NCBI GenBank assembly: GCA_017519975.1 | Contig: JAFWRM010000013.1 | Span: forward strand, 1-64,000 | Source of the DNA: Oscillospiraceae bacterium | Lineage (GTDB): Bacteria; Bacillota; Clostridia; Oscillospirales; Oscillospiraceae | DNA: 64,000 bases | Reading direction: 5' to 3' | Shown here: in pieces, positions 1 through 9,016 of the stretch | How positions within the stretch are numbered: the first letter of the stretch is position 1 | Layout: each line of letters opens with the position of its first letter | The notes under the pieces: model-generated | The model's input: the letters and a program-made list of their open reading frames with translations, nothing else | Database searches by the model: none | What the model was told of the DNA's origin: nothing | Translations under genes and position numbers: made by a program

Positions 1-32
1 ACATGCCCCGCCCCTTTTTCCGGCGGGCTTCC

Positions 33-61
33 AGTCTACCACGACTGGCCGCTCGAGTCAA
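33..61 (-). promoter_or_regulatory. Leftward promoter P2 (rRNA-operon type)
   Basis: On the minus strand a -35 box TTGACT (56-61) and a -10 box TAGACT (33-38) are separated by exactly 17 nt. An A-rich tract (AAAAAAGTTC) lies directly upstream of the -35, as in UP elements of ribosomal promoters. It reads out of the left edge and no gene follows inside the window. Its pairing with a second promoter 97 bp upstream suggests an rRNA or other stable-RNA operon just outside; that identity is inference. Confidence 0.7.
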
Positions 62-129
62 GAACTTTTTTCGTCCTTTTTCCGGTCCCGAAGGGCTTCG
101 GCCGCGCCCCTCGGGGCGACAGCTTGCTT

Positions 130-158
130 AATATACCACCCGCTTTTTCCTTTGTCAA
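130..158 (-). promoter_or_regulatory. Leftward promoter P1 (rRNA-operon type)
   Basis: On the minus strand TTGACA (153-158) and TATATT (130-135) are spaced 17 nt apart, a near-consensus sigmaA promoter. The bases upstream (159-205) are long A runs on the minus strand, consistent with an UP element. Together with the promoter at 33-61 it forms a tandem P1/P2 pair. The rest of 159-297 is AT-rich with no credible gene. Confidence 0.7.
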
Positions 159-297
159 CACCTTTTTTCCCTATTTTTTTCCCTTTTTTTCTTCCCCTTT
201 TTTTCCCCTAAATCTTGTGCCTGACGCCTTTTTCAATACACACTATGTATGTGCTCTCTGCTGCTTTTGCGGTATATTACATATAATTATGTGCCCC

Positions 298-358
298 CGC
301 GGCAGACAAAACAGACAGGCAGGCCGCATGGGCCTGCCTGTCTGTTTTGTCTGCCGCG
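298..358. terminator. 28-bp perfect hairpin after prsA-like gene
   Basis: Bases 298-325 pair perfectly with 331-358 around a 5-nt loop, starting one or two bases past the stop codon of the leftward lipoprotein gene. There is no T-run on the exit side, so classic intrinsic termination is uncertain. It may instead block readthrough into the promoters at 33-158 or protect the 3' end. Confidence 0.6.
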
Positions 359-359
359 C

Positions 360-1490
360 TTATTTTTCTTCCAGAAGCATCTCCGCTACGCTGAGATCGT
401 CGTACAGTTCCGTCTTCTGCACCTCTACCCTGTCCATCCACTGACGTGCTGATGCGCCGAAGGCCTCATCCGCGCACAGATAGCGAAGGGTCAGATAGTC
501 GTAGCCGTACGCCGCATACTGGGTGTAGGAGGAAGGGATCACATCGTAATTGACCGGAAGGCGCAGGATCAGATGATAGCCGTAGGTCGTCTGTACGACG
601 TCGCTTACTTCTCCTTCTTCAAGCGAGAGCGTGGCGTCATAGAACTCTTCGACCATGTCGCCATTCTGGAACAGATAGCCGTCGGGAAACGCTTCCAGCC
701 CGGTATCCTCGCTGTGTTCTCTCATCAGTTCCTCAAACAGCGCCAGCCGTTGGTCTTCCCCGGTTTCGTCCAGGCGCGATTTCATTTCCCGGATCGCGTT
801 CAGTTTCTCGGCCTTCTCTTCTTCAGAGAGCTCTTCGCGGGTCCCGTCGTCATTCATCTTTACCGTCAGCAGAAGGATATGCTTTGCCATCAGATACCCA
901 TCGCTCTCCGTCAGGGCGGCACACTCCTCGTCGGAAAGATCGCTCCCGTTTTTTCCGTACAGGCTGTCGAATATCTTGTCGCTCAGATACTGCGTCTCCA
1001 GAACATAGCGGTACAGCTCCTTTGTAAAATGCTGTTCCTCCAGTGCCTGTTCCGCCGCCTGTTCACTGTCGTATCGGGCGGTGAACTGATCCCACTGTTC
1101 TTCCAGCGCCGTCCGATCCTCCTGCGTCAGTTCGATGCCAAGCCGGGACGCCTGCTGATGGATCCCGCCCGCATAAACAAACCAGTTGAGCGCATCCTCC
1201 TTGACCGCATCCCCTGCCGTCACTCCGTCGGAGACCTCTTCCTCCCAGTCCGTGATCTGCTGGCCGCTCTCCGCCCGGACATCCACATTGTATCGTACAA
1301 AATACTCAAACTCTTCCTGCGTTACGATCCTCCCGTTTACGATGGCGACCGTATCGTCACCCGCTGCGTCCGCAGCAGGCACAGAAGCCGTCTCCGGATC
1401 CGGAAGGACCGGCCCGGCCTTTCCGCACGCGGCAAGCGCGGCCAGCAGGCACACGACAGCAGCGCATACCATCAGCTTTTTCATCTTCAT
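360..1490 (-). CDS. prsA: PrsA/SurA-like peptidyl-prolyl isomerase lipoprotein
   Basis: Predicted surface-anchored foldase helping secreted proteins fold outside the membrane. The start at 1490 is chosen because AGGAGG lies 9 nt upstream and gives a textbook lipoprotein signal: MKMKK, a hydrophobic core, and a lipobox LAAC with Cys22. The N-terminal half is a SurA-N-like helical region; a parvulin (PPIC-type) domain follows, with AKHILL near the domain start and the characteristic YGYHLI near its end. The protein is 376 aa. It lies 90 nt downstream of mfd on the same strand, a common mfd-foldase pairing in Clostridia. The family is clear; the symbol is by analogy. Confidence 0.85.
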   Translation of the reverse strand: MKMKKLMVCAAVVCLLAALAACGKAGPVLPDPETASVPAADAAGDDTVAIVNGRIVTQEEFEYFVRYNVDVRAESGQQITDWEEEVSDGVTAGDAVKEDALNWFVYAGGIHQQASRLGIELTQEDRTALEEQWDQFTARYDSEQAAEQALEEQHFTKELYRYVLETQYLSDKIFDSLYGKNGSDLSDEECAALTESDGYLMAKHILLLTVKMNDDGTREELSEEEKAEKLNAIREMKSRLDETGEDQRLALFEELMREHSEDTGLEAFPDGYLFQNGDMVEEFYDATLSLEEGEVSDVVQTTYGYHLILRLPVNYDVIPSSYTQYAAYGYDYLTLRYLCADEAFGASARQWMDRVEVQKTELYDDLSVAEMLLEEK

Positions 1491-1580
1491 TGCATTCAGC
1501 CTCCTGATCGATCCGGGTTTCCGTGTCTTGTGCGGTTTTATCACGTTTTTTTCTGCAAGGCAAGCTTTCGCCGCCATTGT

Positions 1581-4500
1581 TTACGGTTTGTTTATAGGTT
1601 GCTGCCGTTTTGCGGCCGCATAGTCCCGGACAAAGACCGTAGCTTCGTCCACGATCCGTTTTCCTTTCGGCCGGAGAGCCACCACCGGATCCGTACCTGC
1701 CTCCACCTTGATCCTTCCCTTATAATCCGGTCTGGAATAAAGAGCGGATACCTGATTCAGATCGAAGTCCTCCAGCCGGAAGCGGATCCATCCTCCCTTC
1801 TGGCTGATCTCGGAGATGCCGGCCGCCGCTGCCAGTGCCCGGAGAAGGGCGATGTTGATCAGCGCCGCCGCCTGACTCGGGGGATCTCCGTATCGGTCGA
1901 TCATTTCCGCGATCATCTCATCCGCGTCTTCCTCCGTACGGATCCACGCGATCCTTCGGTACAGATCCATTCTCTGTTCGCCGGAAGGCACATAGGTTTC
2001 CGGTATATTGGCAGAAACCGCAAGATCTGCCGCGCATTCCGTCCTCTTCGGGGGCTTCTCTCCTTTTTCCTCCAGTACGGCCTCTTCCAGCAGCTTGAGA
2101 TACATGTCGTACCCCACGCTCATCATATGCCCCGACTGTTCCGCCCCAAGCAGATTCCCCGCTCCCCGGATCTCCAGATCCCGCAGGGCGATCTTGAATC
2201 CGGAGTTGAACTCCGCGAATTCCCTGATGGCGGACAGCCGCTTTTCCGCAATTTCCGACAGGGCTTTTCCCTGCCGGAACGTGAAGTACGCATACGCTCT
2301 CCGCGGACTTCTTCCAACCCTTCCCCGGATCTGATGCAGCTGTGCCAGCCCGAGTTTATCGGCGTCCTCGATGATCAGCGTATTGACGTTGGGGATGTCG
2401 ATCCCCGTCTCGATGATCGTCGTACACACGAGGATCTGTATCTCGCCTGCGCTCATCCTCTCCATCACGTCGCTCAGGCCCTCTTCATCCATCTTCCCGT
2501 GAGCTACCGCGACCGAGGCTCCCTCCACCAGACGGGCCAGCTGCGCCGCCGTTTTCTGGATGGAGTCCACACGGTTATGAAGATAATACACCTGTCCGCC
2601 CCGGTTCAGTTCCCTCCGGATGGCGTCGGCGATGGTACCCCAGTCATGTTCCAGCACGAAGGTCTGTACCGGCTGACGGTTTCTGGGGGGCTCCTCGATG
2701 GTGGACATGTCCCTGATACCGGAGAGCGCCATATTCAGAGTCCTTGGGATCGGAGTCGCGGAAAGCGTCAGCACGTCCACCTGGGAGGTCATTGCCTTCA
2801 GGGCCTCCTTGTGGCTCACGCCGAACCGCTGTTCCTCATCTACCACGAGAAGCCCAAGCTTCCGGAAGGTCACGTCTTTCTGCAGCAGACGATGTGTCCC
2901 GATGACGATGTCCACGCTTCCCCTGGCGATCTCACTTATCGCCTTCTTCATCTGTGCCTGGCTCCGAAATCTGCTGAGCACTTCCACCTTTACGGGAAAA
3001 TCCGCAAACCGTTTCATCACGGTCACATAATGCTGCTGCGCGAGGACCGTCGTAGGCACCAGAATGGCCGCCTGCCACCCGTCCATGACGCATTTCATGA
3101 CAGCCCTCAGCGCTACCTCCGTCTTTCCGTATCCTACGTCGCCGCAAAGGATCCGGTCCATGGGAACGGGCCTTTCCATGTCTGCCTTTATCTCCTCGAT
3201 GCTCCGCAGCTGGTCTTCCGTCTCCTGATATTCGAATTCGGCCTCAAATTCCGCCTGCCAGACGGTATCCGGGCCCATGGCGTGCCCTTTTTCCCTCTGT
3301 CTCCTGGCGTACAGGTCGATCAGCTCTCTGGCCATTTTCCGCGCGGCACCCTTGGCTTTCTCCTTGGTCCTCCCCCAGTCCGCTCCTCCCATCCGGTTCA
3401 ACCGCACGGGAGTATTCTCCCCGCCTCCGATATACTTGCTCACCGTATCCAGCGCTGTGGCGGGCACGTACAGGCTGTCCGCCCCGGCATAGGCGATCTT
3501 GATGTAATCCTTTTCCACGCCGTCCGGATTCATTTTGAAAATGCCGACGAACCGGCCGATCCCATGTACGTCATGCACCACCAGATCCCCAGGGGTAAGA
3601 TCCGCATAGCTCGCCAGTCTCTGGGCATTGGAGGCCGCCTTCTTCCTTCTGCGGGCAGGGGGCGCCTGCATCATCTGCCCCTCCGTAAGCACGGCAAGGC
3701 GGATCGCCGGGAATTCCATACCGGAGGAAAGCGCACCCACTGAAATGAAGCATTCCCCTTCTCCCGGCATCCTTTCCAGTGCAAGGCTGACGGCGGCGCT
3801 CATGCCTCTTTCCTCCATAAATCCCTTCAGAAGCCCCGCCCGCCGTTCATCGGTGCAGAGAATGACCGTCCGGTAGCCCTCCGAACAGTAATGCGACACG
3901 TCCTCCAGCGCCGTTTCCATGCTGCCGCCGTAACTGGGAAGCTGCTTTGTCCGGATGTTGCACAGCGTTTTCGGCCGGGCGGGATAGGTACCGGCGGAGA
4001 AAATGTCCGAAAAGATCAGCGGGTGTTCCTCCAGTCTGGCACAGAGATCCTGCCAGCTGTCACAGAATCGGTTCAGAGAGGCCTCGAGAACGCCGGATTC
4101 GAGGAGTGCCGTTACATCCGCATCTATCAGAGACGTCCATGTCCGCGCCGCCTCCTCGCATCGGTTCGGTTCGCTGACAACGATCATCCAGTCCAGTGGC
4201 AGATAATCCGCGGCTGTCGCGCATCGGTCAAAGAGCAGTTCCATGTACTTGTCCGCCGAAGCGAGCGGGAGTCCGTCCCGGAGCGTCCGGATATCCTCCT
4301 CCAGCTGCTTCAGAAATGTTTCCGGCGGCGTCCGGCGGCGCTGAAGACGTCGCCGGAGTTCTTCCATCCGTTCCACGAGCCGCGTCCTGTCTCCCTCTGC
4401 CGCGGCTGCCGTTTCCGAAGCCGGGAGGATCACGGCGGAATCCAGACTCTGCAGCCGCCTCTGCGTTTCGGAATCAAAGCTGCTTAACGAGTCGATCTCG

Positions 4501-5096
4501 TCGTCCCAGAACTCCACGCGCACGGGATCTGCGTACAGCGGAGAATAAAAATCCACAATGCCGCCCCGTCGGGAAAACTGGCCGGTCCCTTCCACCTGTT
4601 CACAGCTCCGGTATCCGGCGATCACGAGTGCGTCCGTGAGAGCCTCCGGAGAGCATGCCCCTCCGTTTTCCACACGAAAGATCCGTTTTTCAAGATCCTC
4701 CGGCGGCAGTGTCCGCAGCAGGAGTCCGCCAACCGTTGCAACGGCAGCGGCCGTCTGCCCCGTCTGGATGCGGTGGAAAGCAGTGAGCCGATCCTGTTCC
4801 TGCTTTCTTGACGCCCCCAGGACCTGATAAAAAACCGGTTCCCTTTCCGTGATCAGTTCTATCGGCCGCCCGGTCAGCACTCGCATGTCGGCGGCGACCC
4901 TCAGCGCCTCCTGCTCTTCGGAACAGATCACGCAGACTCCGATCCCCGTTTTTTCCGCAAGCGCAGCGGCGGCCGCCGCCCGCTGCGCGGATCCGAGTCC
5001 GGATACGACTGCGGGACAGGCTCCCTTCTCCACAGCTTCCGCCAGCTTTTTCAGTTCTTCTTCACGAAGGATCTCATCCAATAACGCTCTCATCAT
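1581..5096 (-). CDS. mfd: Transcription-repair coupling factor Mfd
   Basis: Translocase that removes RNA polymerase stalled at lesions and recruits UvrA. At 1171 aa it is full length. Visible in order: a UvrB-homology N-terminal module; the RNA-polymerase-interacting domain around residue 500 (LVVHDVHGIGRF); a RecG-like helicase core with Walker A GDVGYGKT near residue 652, DEEQRFG as Walker B, and TLSATPIPRT; then the C-terminal UvrA-binding regulatory domain. The start is ATG ATG (5096 or 5093) preceded by GGCGGAG. It probably lies in one leftward transcription unit with the lipoprotein gene. Confidence 0.97.
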   Translation of the reverse strand: MMRALLDEILREEELKKLAEAVEKGACPAVVSGLGSAQRAAAAAALAEKTGIGVCVICSEEQEALRVAADMRVLTGRPIELITEREPVFYQVLGASRKQEQDRLTAFHRIQTGQTAAAVATVGGLLLRTLPPEDLEKRIFRVENGGACSPEALTDALVIAGYRSCEQVEGTGQFSRRGGIVDFYSPLYADPVRVEFWDDEIDSLSSFDSETQRRLQSLDSAVILPASETAAAAEGDRTRLVERMEELRRRLQRRRTPPETFLKQLEEDIRTLRDGLPLASADKYMELLFDRCATAADYLPLDWMIVVSEPNRCEEAARTWTSLIDADVTALLESGVLEASLNRFCDSWQDLCARLEEHPLIFSDIFSAGTYPARPKTLCNIRTKQLPSYGGSMETALEDVSHYCSEGYRTVILCTDERRAGLLKGFMEERGMSAAVSLALERMPGEGECFISVGALSSGMEFPAIRLAVLTEGQMMQAPPARRRKKAASNAQRLASYADLTPGDLVVHDVHGIGRFVGIFKMNPDGVEKDYIKIAYAGADSLYVPATALDTVSKYIGGGENTPVRLNRMGGADWGRTKEKAKGAARKMARELIDLYARRQREKGHAMGPDTVWQAEFEAEFEYQETEDQLRSIEEIKADMERPVPMDRILCGDVGYGKTEVALRAVMKCVMDGWQAAILVPTTVLAQQHYVTVMKRFADFPVKVEVLSRFRSQAQMKKAISEIARGSVDIVIGTHRLLQKDVTFRKLGLLVVDEEQRFGVSHKEALKAMTSQVDVLTLSATPIPRTLNMALSGIRDMSTIEEPPRNRQPVQTFVLEHDWGTIADAIRRELNRGGQVYYLHNRVDSIQKTAAQLARLVEGASVAVAHGKMDEEGLSDVMERMSAGEIQILVCTTIIETGIDIPNVNTLIIEDADKLGLAQLHQIRGRVGRSPRRAYAYFTFRQGKALSEIAEKRLSAIREFAEFNSGFKIALRDLEIRGAGNLLGAEQSGHMMSVGYDMYLKLLEEAVLEEKGEKPPKRTECAADLAVSANIPETYVPSGEQRMDLYRRIAWIRTEEDADEMIAEMIDRYGDPPSQAAALINIALLRALAAAAGISEISQKGGWIRFRLEDFDLNQVSALYSRPDYKGRIKVEAGTDPVVALRPKGKRIVDEATVFVRDYAAAKRQQPINKP

Positions 5097-5131
5097 TCAA
5101 CTCCGCCATTTCTTTTCCGCAACGCCGATCG

Positions 5132-5155
5132 CCCCGGTACAGACCTGTACCGGGG
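5132..5155. terminator. Hairpin between rsmG and mfd
   Basis: An 11-bp inverted repeat (CCCCGGTACAG and its complement) with a 2-nt centre. No T-run follows on the leftward side, so its terminator role is weak; it may be a transcript-processing or pausing hairpin next to the parS site. Confidence 0.4.
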
Positions 5156-5160
5156 TATTC

Positions 5161-5176
5161 TGTTTCACGTGAAACA
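5161..5176. promoter_or_regulatory. parS: parS centromere site 1
   Basis: TGTTTCACGTGAAACA, a perfect 16-bp palindrome identical to the Bacillus-type parS consensus bound by ParB/Spo0J. It lies in the rsmG-mfd gap, about 3 kb from the end of parB. Confidence 0.95.
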
Positions 5177-5194
5177 ATCCGTCTCCCTCCGGGA

Positions 5195-5905
5195 TCAGAT
5201 CAGCGGTGCCCTGCTGATCTTTGCAAATTTCCGCGGATACCCCGAGGGGGTCGGGTCCGTTTTGCGGACGACCACCAGCCGATGCCGGATGTCAGTCCCC
5301 GCCACGGCATAGTCTCTGACCTCCTCCAGACGGCCGCCAAGCTTCCGCATGGCCGTCCGGGCTTCTTCGATCTCCTCGTCCGAATCCGTTCCCTTCATGG
5401 CAATGAACGCACCGCCAACGGACACGAAGGGCATGCACAGTTCACACAGCATATTCAGCCTCGCTACGGCGCGTGATACAGCAAAATCGTAATTCTCCCG
5501 CATGGCCCTGTCAAAGGCCGCTTCCTCCGCGCGTGCGTGCAGACAGCTTACCTCCTGCAGTTCCAGCAGCAGGCAGAGTTCCCTGAGAAAATCCACCCGT
5601 TTTCTCTGGGCGTCCAACAGAGTCAGGTGAAGTCCCGGACAGGCGATCTTCAGAGGAAGTCCGGGAAATCCCGCTCCGCTTCCGACGTCAATGACCGAAC
5701 GACCGTGCAGATCGCGCCCGACGGCAATGGAGAGGCAGTCGAGAAAATGCAGAGAATAGACGTTTTCCTCGCCTGTGATGGCCGTCAGATTCATTACCTT
5801 TCCCTTTTCCTCCAGGAACTGATAATATCTGCGAAAGGCTGGAGCTGCCGTCTCCGGCAGCTCCAGCCCGTTCTCTCCGGCAAACCGTACCAGAAGATCT
5901 TCCAT
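5195..5905 (-). CDS. rsmG: 16S rRNA m7G527 methyltransferase RsmG (GidB)
   Basis: Methylates N7 of G527 in 16S rRNA using SAM. 236 aa, usual for the family, with the glycine-rich SAM loop DVGSGAGFPG at about residues 73-82 and a C-terminal basic tail (PRKFAKI). The ATG overlaps the mscL stop codon (TAATG) and no separate good ribosome site is seen, so translation is probably coupled to mscL. In relatives rsmG sits next to mnmG and parA; here mscL, serS and a coiled-coil gene intervene and mnmG is absent. Confidence 0.95.
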   Translation of the reverse strand: MEDLLVRFAGENGLELPETAAPAFRRYYQFLEEKGKVMNLTAITGEENVYSLHFLDCLSIAVGRDLHGRSVIDVGSGAGFPGLPLKIACPGLHLTLLDAQRKRVDFLRELCLLLELQEVSCLHARAEEAAFDRAMRENYDFAVSRAVARLNMLCELCMPFVSVGGAFIAMKGTDSDEEIEEARTAMRKLGGRLEEVRDYAVAGTDIRHRLVVVRKTDPTPSGYPRKFAKISRAPLI

Positions 5906-6336
5906 TACTGTCTGTTCTGCTTCAGCAGATCGCGGATCTCTTCCAGAAGCTGCTCTTCCTTCGTGGGTTCGGGCTCTGCAGGCGCGGGTTCCTCCTCCGC
6001 CTGTTTTCTGCGGACGGAATTGAACGCCTTCACGATGGCAAACACGACCAGAGCCACAAGGATGAAATCGATGATGGCCGTTACGAACGTGCCGAAGCCG
6101 ATAGTGATCGCTTCCTTTACCACTTCTCCAGCGGCATCCAGTTCTGCGGGACGTACGATCACATTCAGTGCGGTCATATCCCGTGCGCCGAAGATCCAGC
6201 TGATGAAGGGCATGAAAATGTCGCTGACAAGAGAGGTGGTGATTTTGCCGAAAGCCGTGGCAATAATAACGCCGACCGCCATGTCGAGCACATTCCCGCG
6301 CATGATGAATTCCTTGAATTCCTTTACAAGTTTCAT
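5905..6336 (-). CDS. mscL: Large-conductance mechanosensitive channel MscL
   Basis: Homopentameric emergency valve that opens under hypo-osmotic membrane tension. 143 aa. The N-terminal amphipathic helix and TM1 (FKEFIMRGNVLDMAVGVIIG-like pattern) are followed by a periplasmic loop, TM2 (FILVALVVFAIVKAFN) and a charged cytoplasmic bundle ending EEIRDLLKQ, all typical. AGGAGG lies upstream of the ATG at 6336. It overlaps rsmG by one base downstream, so the two are co-translated. Confidence 0.96.
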   Translation of the reverse strand: MKLVKEFKEFIMRGNVLDMAVGVIIATAFGKITTSLVSDIFMPFISWIFGARDMTALNVIVRPAELDAAGEVVKEAITIGFGTFVTAIIDFILVALVVFAIVKAFNSVRRKQAEEEPAPAEPEPTKEEQLLEEIRDLLKQNRQ

Positions 6337-6408
6337 AGATTGCTCTCCTCCTTACTGATGAACCGATGGTTGTTTTTTATTGTTGCGGCAAAGCCGTTGA
6401 ACCCGGAA

Positions 6409-7698
6409 TCATTTTCTTTCGATCCGTTCGATCCCGCCGAGGTATTTTCTCAGCACCTCAGGCACCACGATGCTGCCGTCCTTCTGCTGGTTCTGCTCCA
6501 CCAGTGCGGGAAGGATTCGGCTGGTGGCAAGCCCGGAACCGTTCAGTGTATGTACGAATTCCGTTTTGCTGCTTCCCTCTCTGCGGAAGCGGATGGAACC
6601 TCTTCTCGCCTGATAATCTCTGGCATTGGAAACGGAAGATACTTCCTTATATCCGTTCATGGAAGGTATCTGGATCTCAATGTCATACGTACGCGCCATG
6701 GAGGCAGAGCAGTCCGCCGCAGCCAGCTTCACCGTACGGAAATGGAATCCAAGCCCACAGACCAGCGCCTCGGCCTTCCCGACCAGTTCCTCAAAGGCCT
6801 GATCGGAATCCTCAGGACGTGTATACTGTACCATTTCCACCTTGTTGAACTGATGCCCGCGGACCATCCCCCTCTCGTCCGCACGGTAGGAACCGGCTTC
6901 GCGACGGAAGCACGGCGTATAGGAGATGTACTTCCGCGGAAGCTCCGCTTCTGTCAGTATCTCATCCCTGTGAAGAGAAACCAGCGCAGTCTCCGCCGTC
7001 GGCAGCATGAATCTTCTGCGCTCATCCTCCGCTACGTCCAGCCAGTACACATCGTCCTTGAATTTGGGAAACTGACCGGCGGTAAGACCGCACTCATATC
7101 CCAGCATGTGGGGCACGAGTACCAGTTCGTACCCATCGGCAAGATGTGTATCGATAAAGTAATTCAGAAGCGCCCATTCCAGGCGGGCTCCCATTCCGCG
7201 ATAGATCCAGAACCCGCTTCCGGAGAGCTTTACGCCTCTTGCGTAATCGATCAGCCCAAGATCCGTGCAGAGCTCCACATGGTTTTTAGGCTCAAAATCA
7301 AACTCGTGGGGCTTTCCGAAATAACGAAGAGGTTCGTTGTTTTCCTTTCCGCCGGGCTTCAGATCGGGATCCGGAAGATTGGGCAGGCTGAGCATTCTTT
7401 CGTTATATTCGTCCTCGATCTCCTTCTGCCGCGCCTCTGCCGTGCGGACGGCTTCCTTCAGAGCGTTCATTCTCGCTATGACGGGCGCTACGTCTTCCCC
7501 TGCTTTCTTCATTGCGGGGATCTGCCGGCTTACCCGATTCTGCTCCGCTTTGTCGGCTTCGACAGCCGCGATCGTCTCTCTCCGCTGCTTGTCCAGAAGA
7601 AGGATCCGGTCGATATCCTCCGAGGCGTCATATTCCTTCCACGCCAGGCGTCGCTTTACTTCTTCCGGATCGTCCCGGATGATCTTTATGTCTATCAT
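6409..7698 (-). CDS. serS: Seryl-tRNA synthetase
   Basis: Charges tRNA-Ser in the cytoplasm; class II synthetase. 429 aa, normal length. An N-terminal antiparallel coiled-coil arm (about residues 30-105) precedes the catalytic core, which has motif 2 FRREAGSYRADERG and motif 3 in GLATSRILPALVEQNQ near the C terminus. No T-box leader precedes it: the coiled-coil gene ends only 18 nt upstream, so it is expressed from the parAB transcript or an internal promoter. Confidence 0.97.
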   Translation of the reverse strand: MIDIKIIRDDPEEVKRRLAWKEYDASEDIDRILLLDKQRRETIAAVEADKAEQNRVSRQIPAMKKAGEDVAPVIARMNALKEAVRTAEARQKEIEDEYNERMLSLPNLPDPDLKPGGKENNEPLRYFGKPHEFDFEPKNHVELCTDLGLIDYARGVKLSGSGFWIYRGMGARLEWALLNYFIDTHLADGYELVLVPHMLGYECGLTAGQFPKFKDDVYWLDVAEDERRRFMLPTAETALVSLHRDEILTEAELPRKYISYTPCFRREAGSYRADERGMVRGHQFNKVEMVQYTRPEDSDQAFEELVGKAEALVCGLGFHFRTVKLAAADCSASMARTYDIEIQIPSMNGYKEVSSVSNARDYQARRGSIRFRREGSSKTEFVHTLNGSGLATSRILPALVEQNQQKDGSIVVPEVLRKYLGGIERIERK

Positions 7699-7716
7699 GT
7701 TCCCTCGTTCCCTTTC

Positions 7717-8136
7717 TTACTCCGCCGGTTCCGCATTCTGCAGTTCTTCCAGCGATTGATATGCTTTTTCCAATTTCTCCTGCAGGTCCTTTGTCTCCTC
7801 CTGCAGACGGAGGATCTCTTCCTCCTTCTCAGCCAGCTGTCCCTGCAGGCTTTCTATCTCCGCAGATACTTCTTCACCGCTCTTTCTGGTTTCGTTCAGT
7901 TCACGGTACAGCGTCTCGTTTTCCGCCTCCAGCGTCTGGCTCAGACTTTCCATGCGGTCAGCCTCTTCCTCCGCCTCTGTTACCTGACCGGCCAGTTCCT
8001 GCAGCCTGCCTCTCATATCCGAATAAAACCAGATTCCGACGGCAAGGACTCCGGCGAGAAGCAGACACAGGATCACTATTGCCACCGGCTGCCGGCTGCG
8101 GCGTCTGCCCCGTCTCTCTTCACCTTCCTGTCCCAT
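7717..8136 (-). CDS. Membrane-anchored coiled-coil protein, unknown function
   Basis: 139 aa from ATG at 8136 (GGGAG five bases upstream; a GTG at 8142 would overlap that site). A basic cytoplasmic N-terminus (RRGRRRSRQ) is followed by one transmembrane helix (about residues 18-38) and then roughly 95 residues of heptad-rich, Glu-rich coiled coil. No catalytic motif is visible. Its start overlaps the parB stop, so it is translationally linked to the partition operon; a structural or division-related role is only a guess from position. Confidence 0.75.
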   Translation of the reverse strand: MGQEGEERRGRRRSRQPVAIVILCLLLAGVLAVGIWFYSDMRGRLQELAGQVTEAEEEADRMESLSQTLEAENETLYRELNETRKSGEEVSAEIESLQGQLAEKEEEILRLQEETKDLQEKLEKAYQSLEELQNAEPAE

Positions 8137-8138
8137 AT

Positions 8139-9011
8139 TCACTCCCGGCCTTTCCCGCCGCTCAGATATTCGTATAACTGCTCAAAGTCGTCGGCGTCGT
8201 AGTATTCCAGCGTGATTTTTCCTCTGCGGCCTCCCCCGGTCACGGAAACCTTTCTGCCCATGGCCCGTTCCAGCGTGCGGCAGACCTCTTCGAGATAAAT
8301 GGACCCCTTACGTTTTCTTTTGGCGCTCTCCGCCTTTCCGGTCCCGCCCTGTGCCGTTTTCTTCGCCAGCGCTTCCGCCTGACGCACGGACAGCCCTTCC
8401 TTCACGATCCTTTCCGCGGCCTCTGTCAGTGCCTTTTCATCCGGGATCGCCAGCAGTGCACGGGCGGCGCCCGGTGCCAGCTGTCCTTCCTCCAGCATCG
8501 TCAACACCTGCTCCGGCAGTTTGAGCAGCCGCATGGCGTTAGCGACGACGGACCGGGATTTTCCGACAACGGAAGCCGTTTCCTCCTGCGTCAGCCCGTA
8601 CCCGATCATCAGATCTCTGTAGCCTCGCGCCTCTTCCAGAGGATTCAGATCCTCTCTCTGAAGGTTTTCTATCAGTGCCAGCTCCGAGGTTGTGCGGTCG
8701 TCCGCCGTCATGATGCGCACGGGTATCTTTTCCAGACCGGCGATCCTGGCGGCACGCCATCTTCTCTCTCCGGCAATGATCTGATAAAACCCGTCGGAGA
8801 GCGGTCGTACCGTCAGCGGCTGCAGAACGCCGTGCTCTGAAATGGAATCCGCCAGTTCCTGAAGGGCCACCTCATCGAACACCGTTCTCGGCTGTCCCTG
8901 TCGTGGCTCCAGACGGGAAACGGGAACATAATCGAAATCGGTCGATCCCGATTCCAGCGTTCCTTCTCCGAGCAGAGCTTCCAGACCCTGCCCAAGTCCT
9001 TTTCCGGCCAC
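8139..9011 (-). CDS. parB: Chromosome partition protein ParB/Spo0J
   Basis: CTP-dependent DNA clamp that loads at parS and spreads, working with ParA in origin segregation. Contains the N-terminal CTPase motifs (GERRWRA), then IENLQREDLNPLEEA and a central helix-turn-helix, and a C-terminal dimerisation region. The preferred start is GTG at 9011, giving MAGKGLGQGLEALL, the usual ParB N terminus, with AAGGAG nine bases upstream; an ATG at 9020 lies directly against that ribosome site and would overlap parA as ATGA. Length 290 aa from 9011. Confidence 0.95.
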   Translation of the reverse strand: MAGKGLGQGLEALLGEGTLESGSTDFDYVPVSRLEPRQGQPRTVFDEVALQELADSISEHGVLQPLTVRPLSDGFYQIIAGERRWRAARIAGLEKIPVRIMTADDRTTSELALIENLQREDLNPLEEARGYRDLMIGYGLTQEETASVVGKSRSVVANAMRLLKLPEQVLTMLEEGQLAPGAARALLAIPDEKALTEAAERIVKEGLSVRQAEALAKKTAQGGTGKAESAKRKRKGSIYLEEVCRTLERAMGRKVSVTGGGRRGKITLEYYDADDFEQLYEYLSGGKGRE

Positions 9012-9016
9012 CGCGT

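Noticed and set aside
573..3743. 1056-residue open frame on the plus strand
   Set aside because: Antisense shadow of mfd and the prsA-like gene; no ribosome site or family resemblance, and mfd is unmistakable on the other strand.
7699..7716. Possible T-box leader for serS
   Set aside because: Only 18 nt separate serS from the preceding gene.
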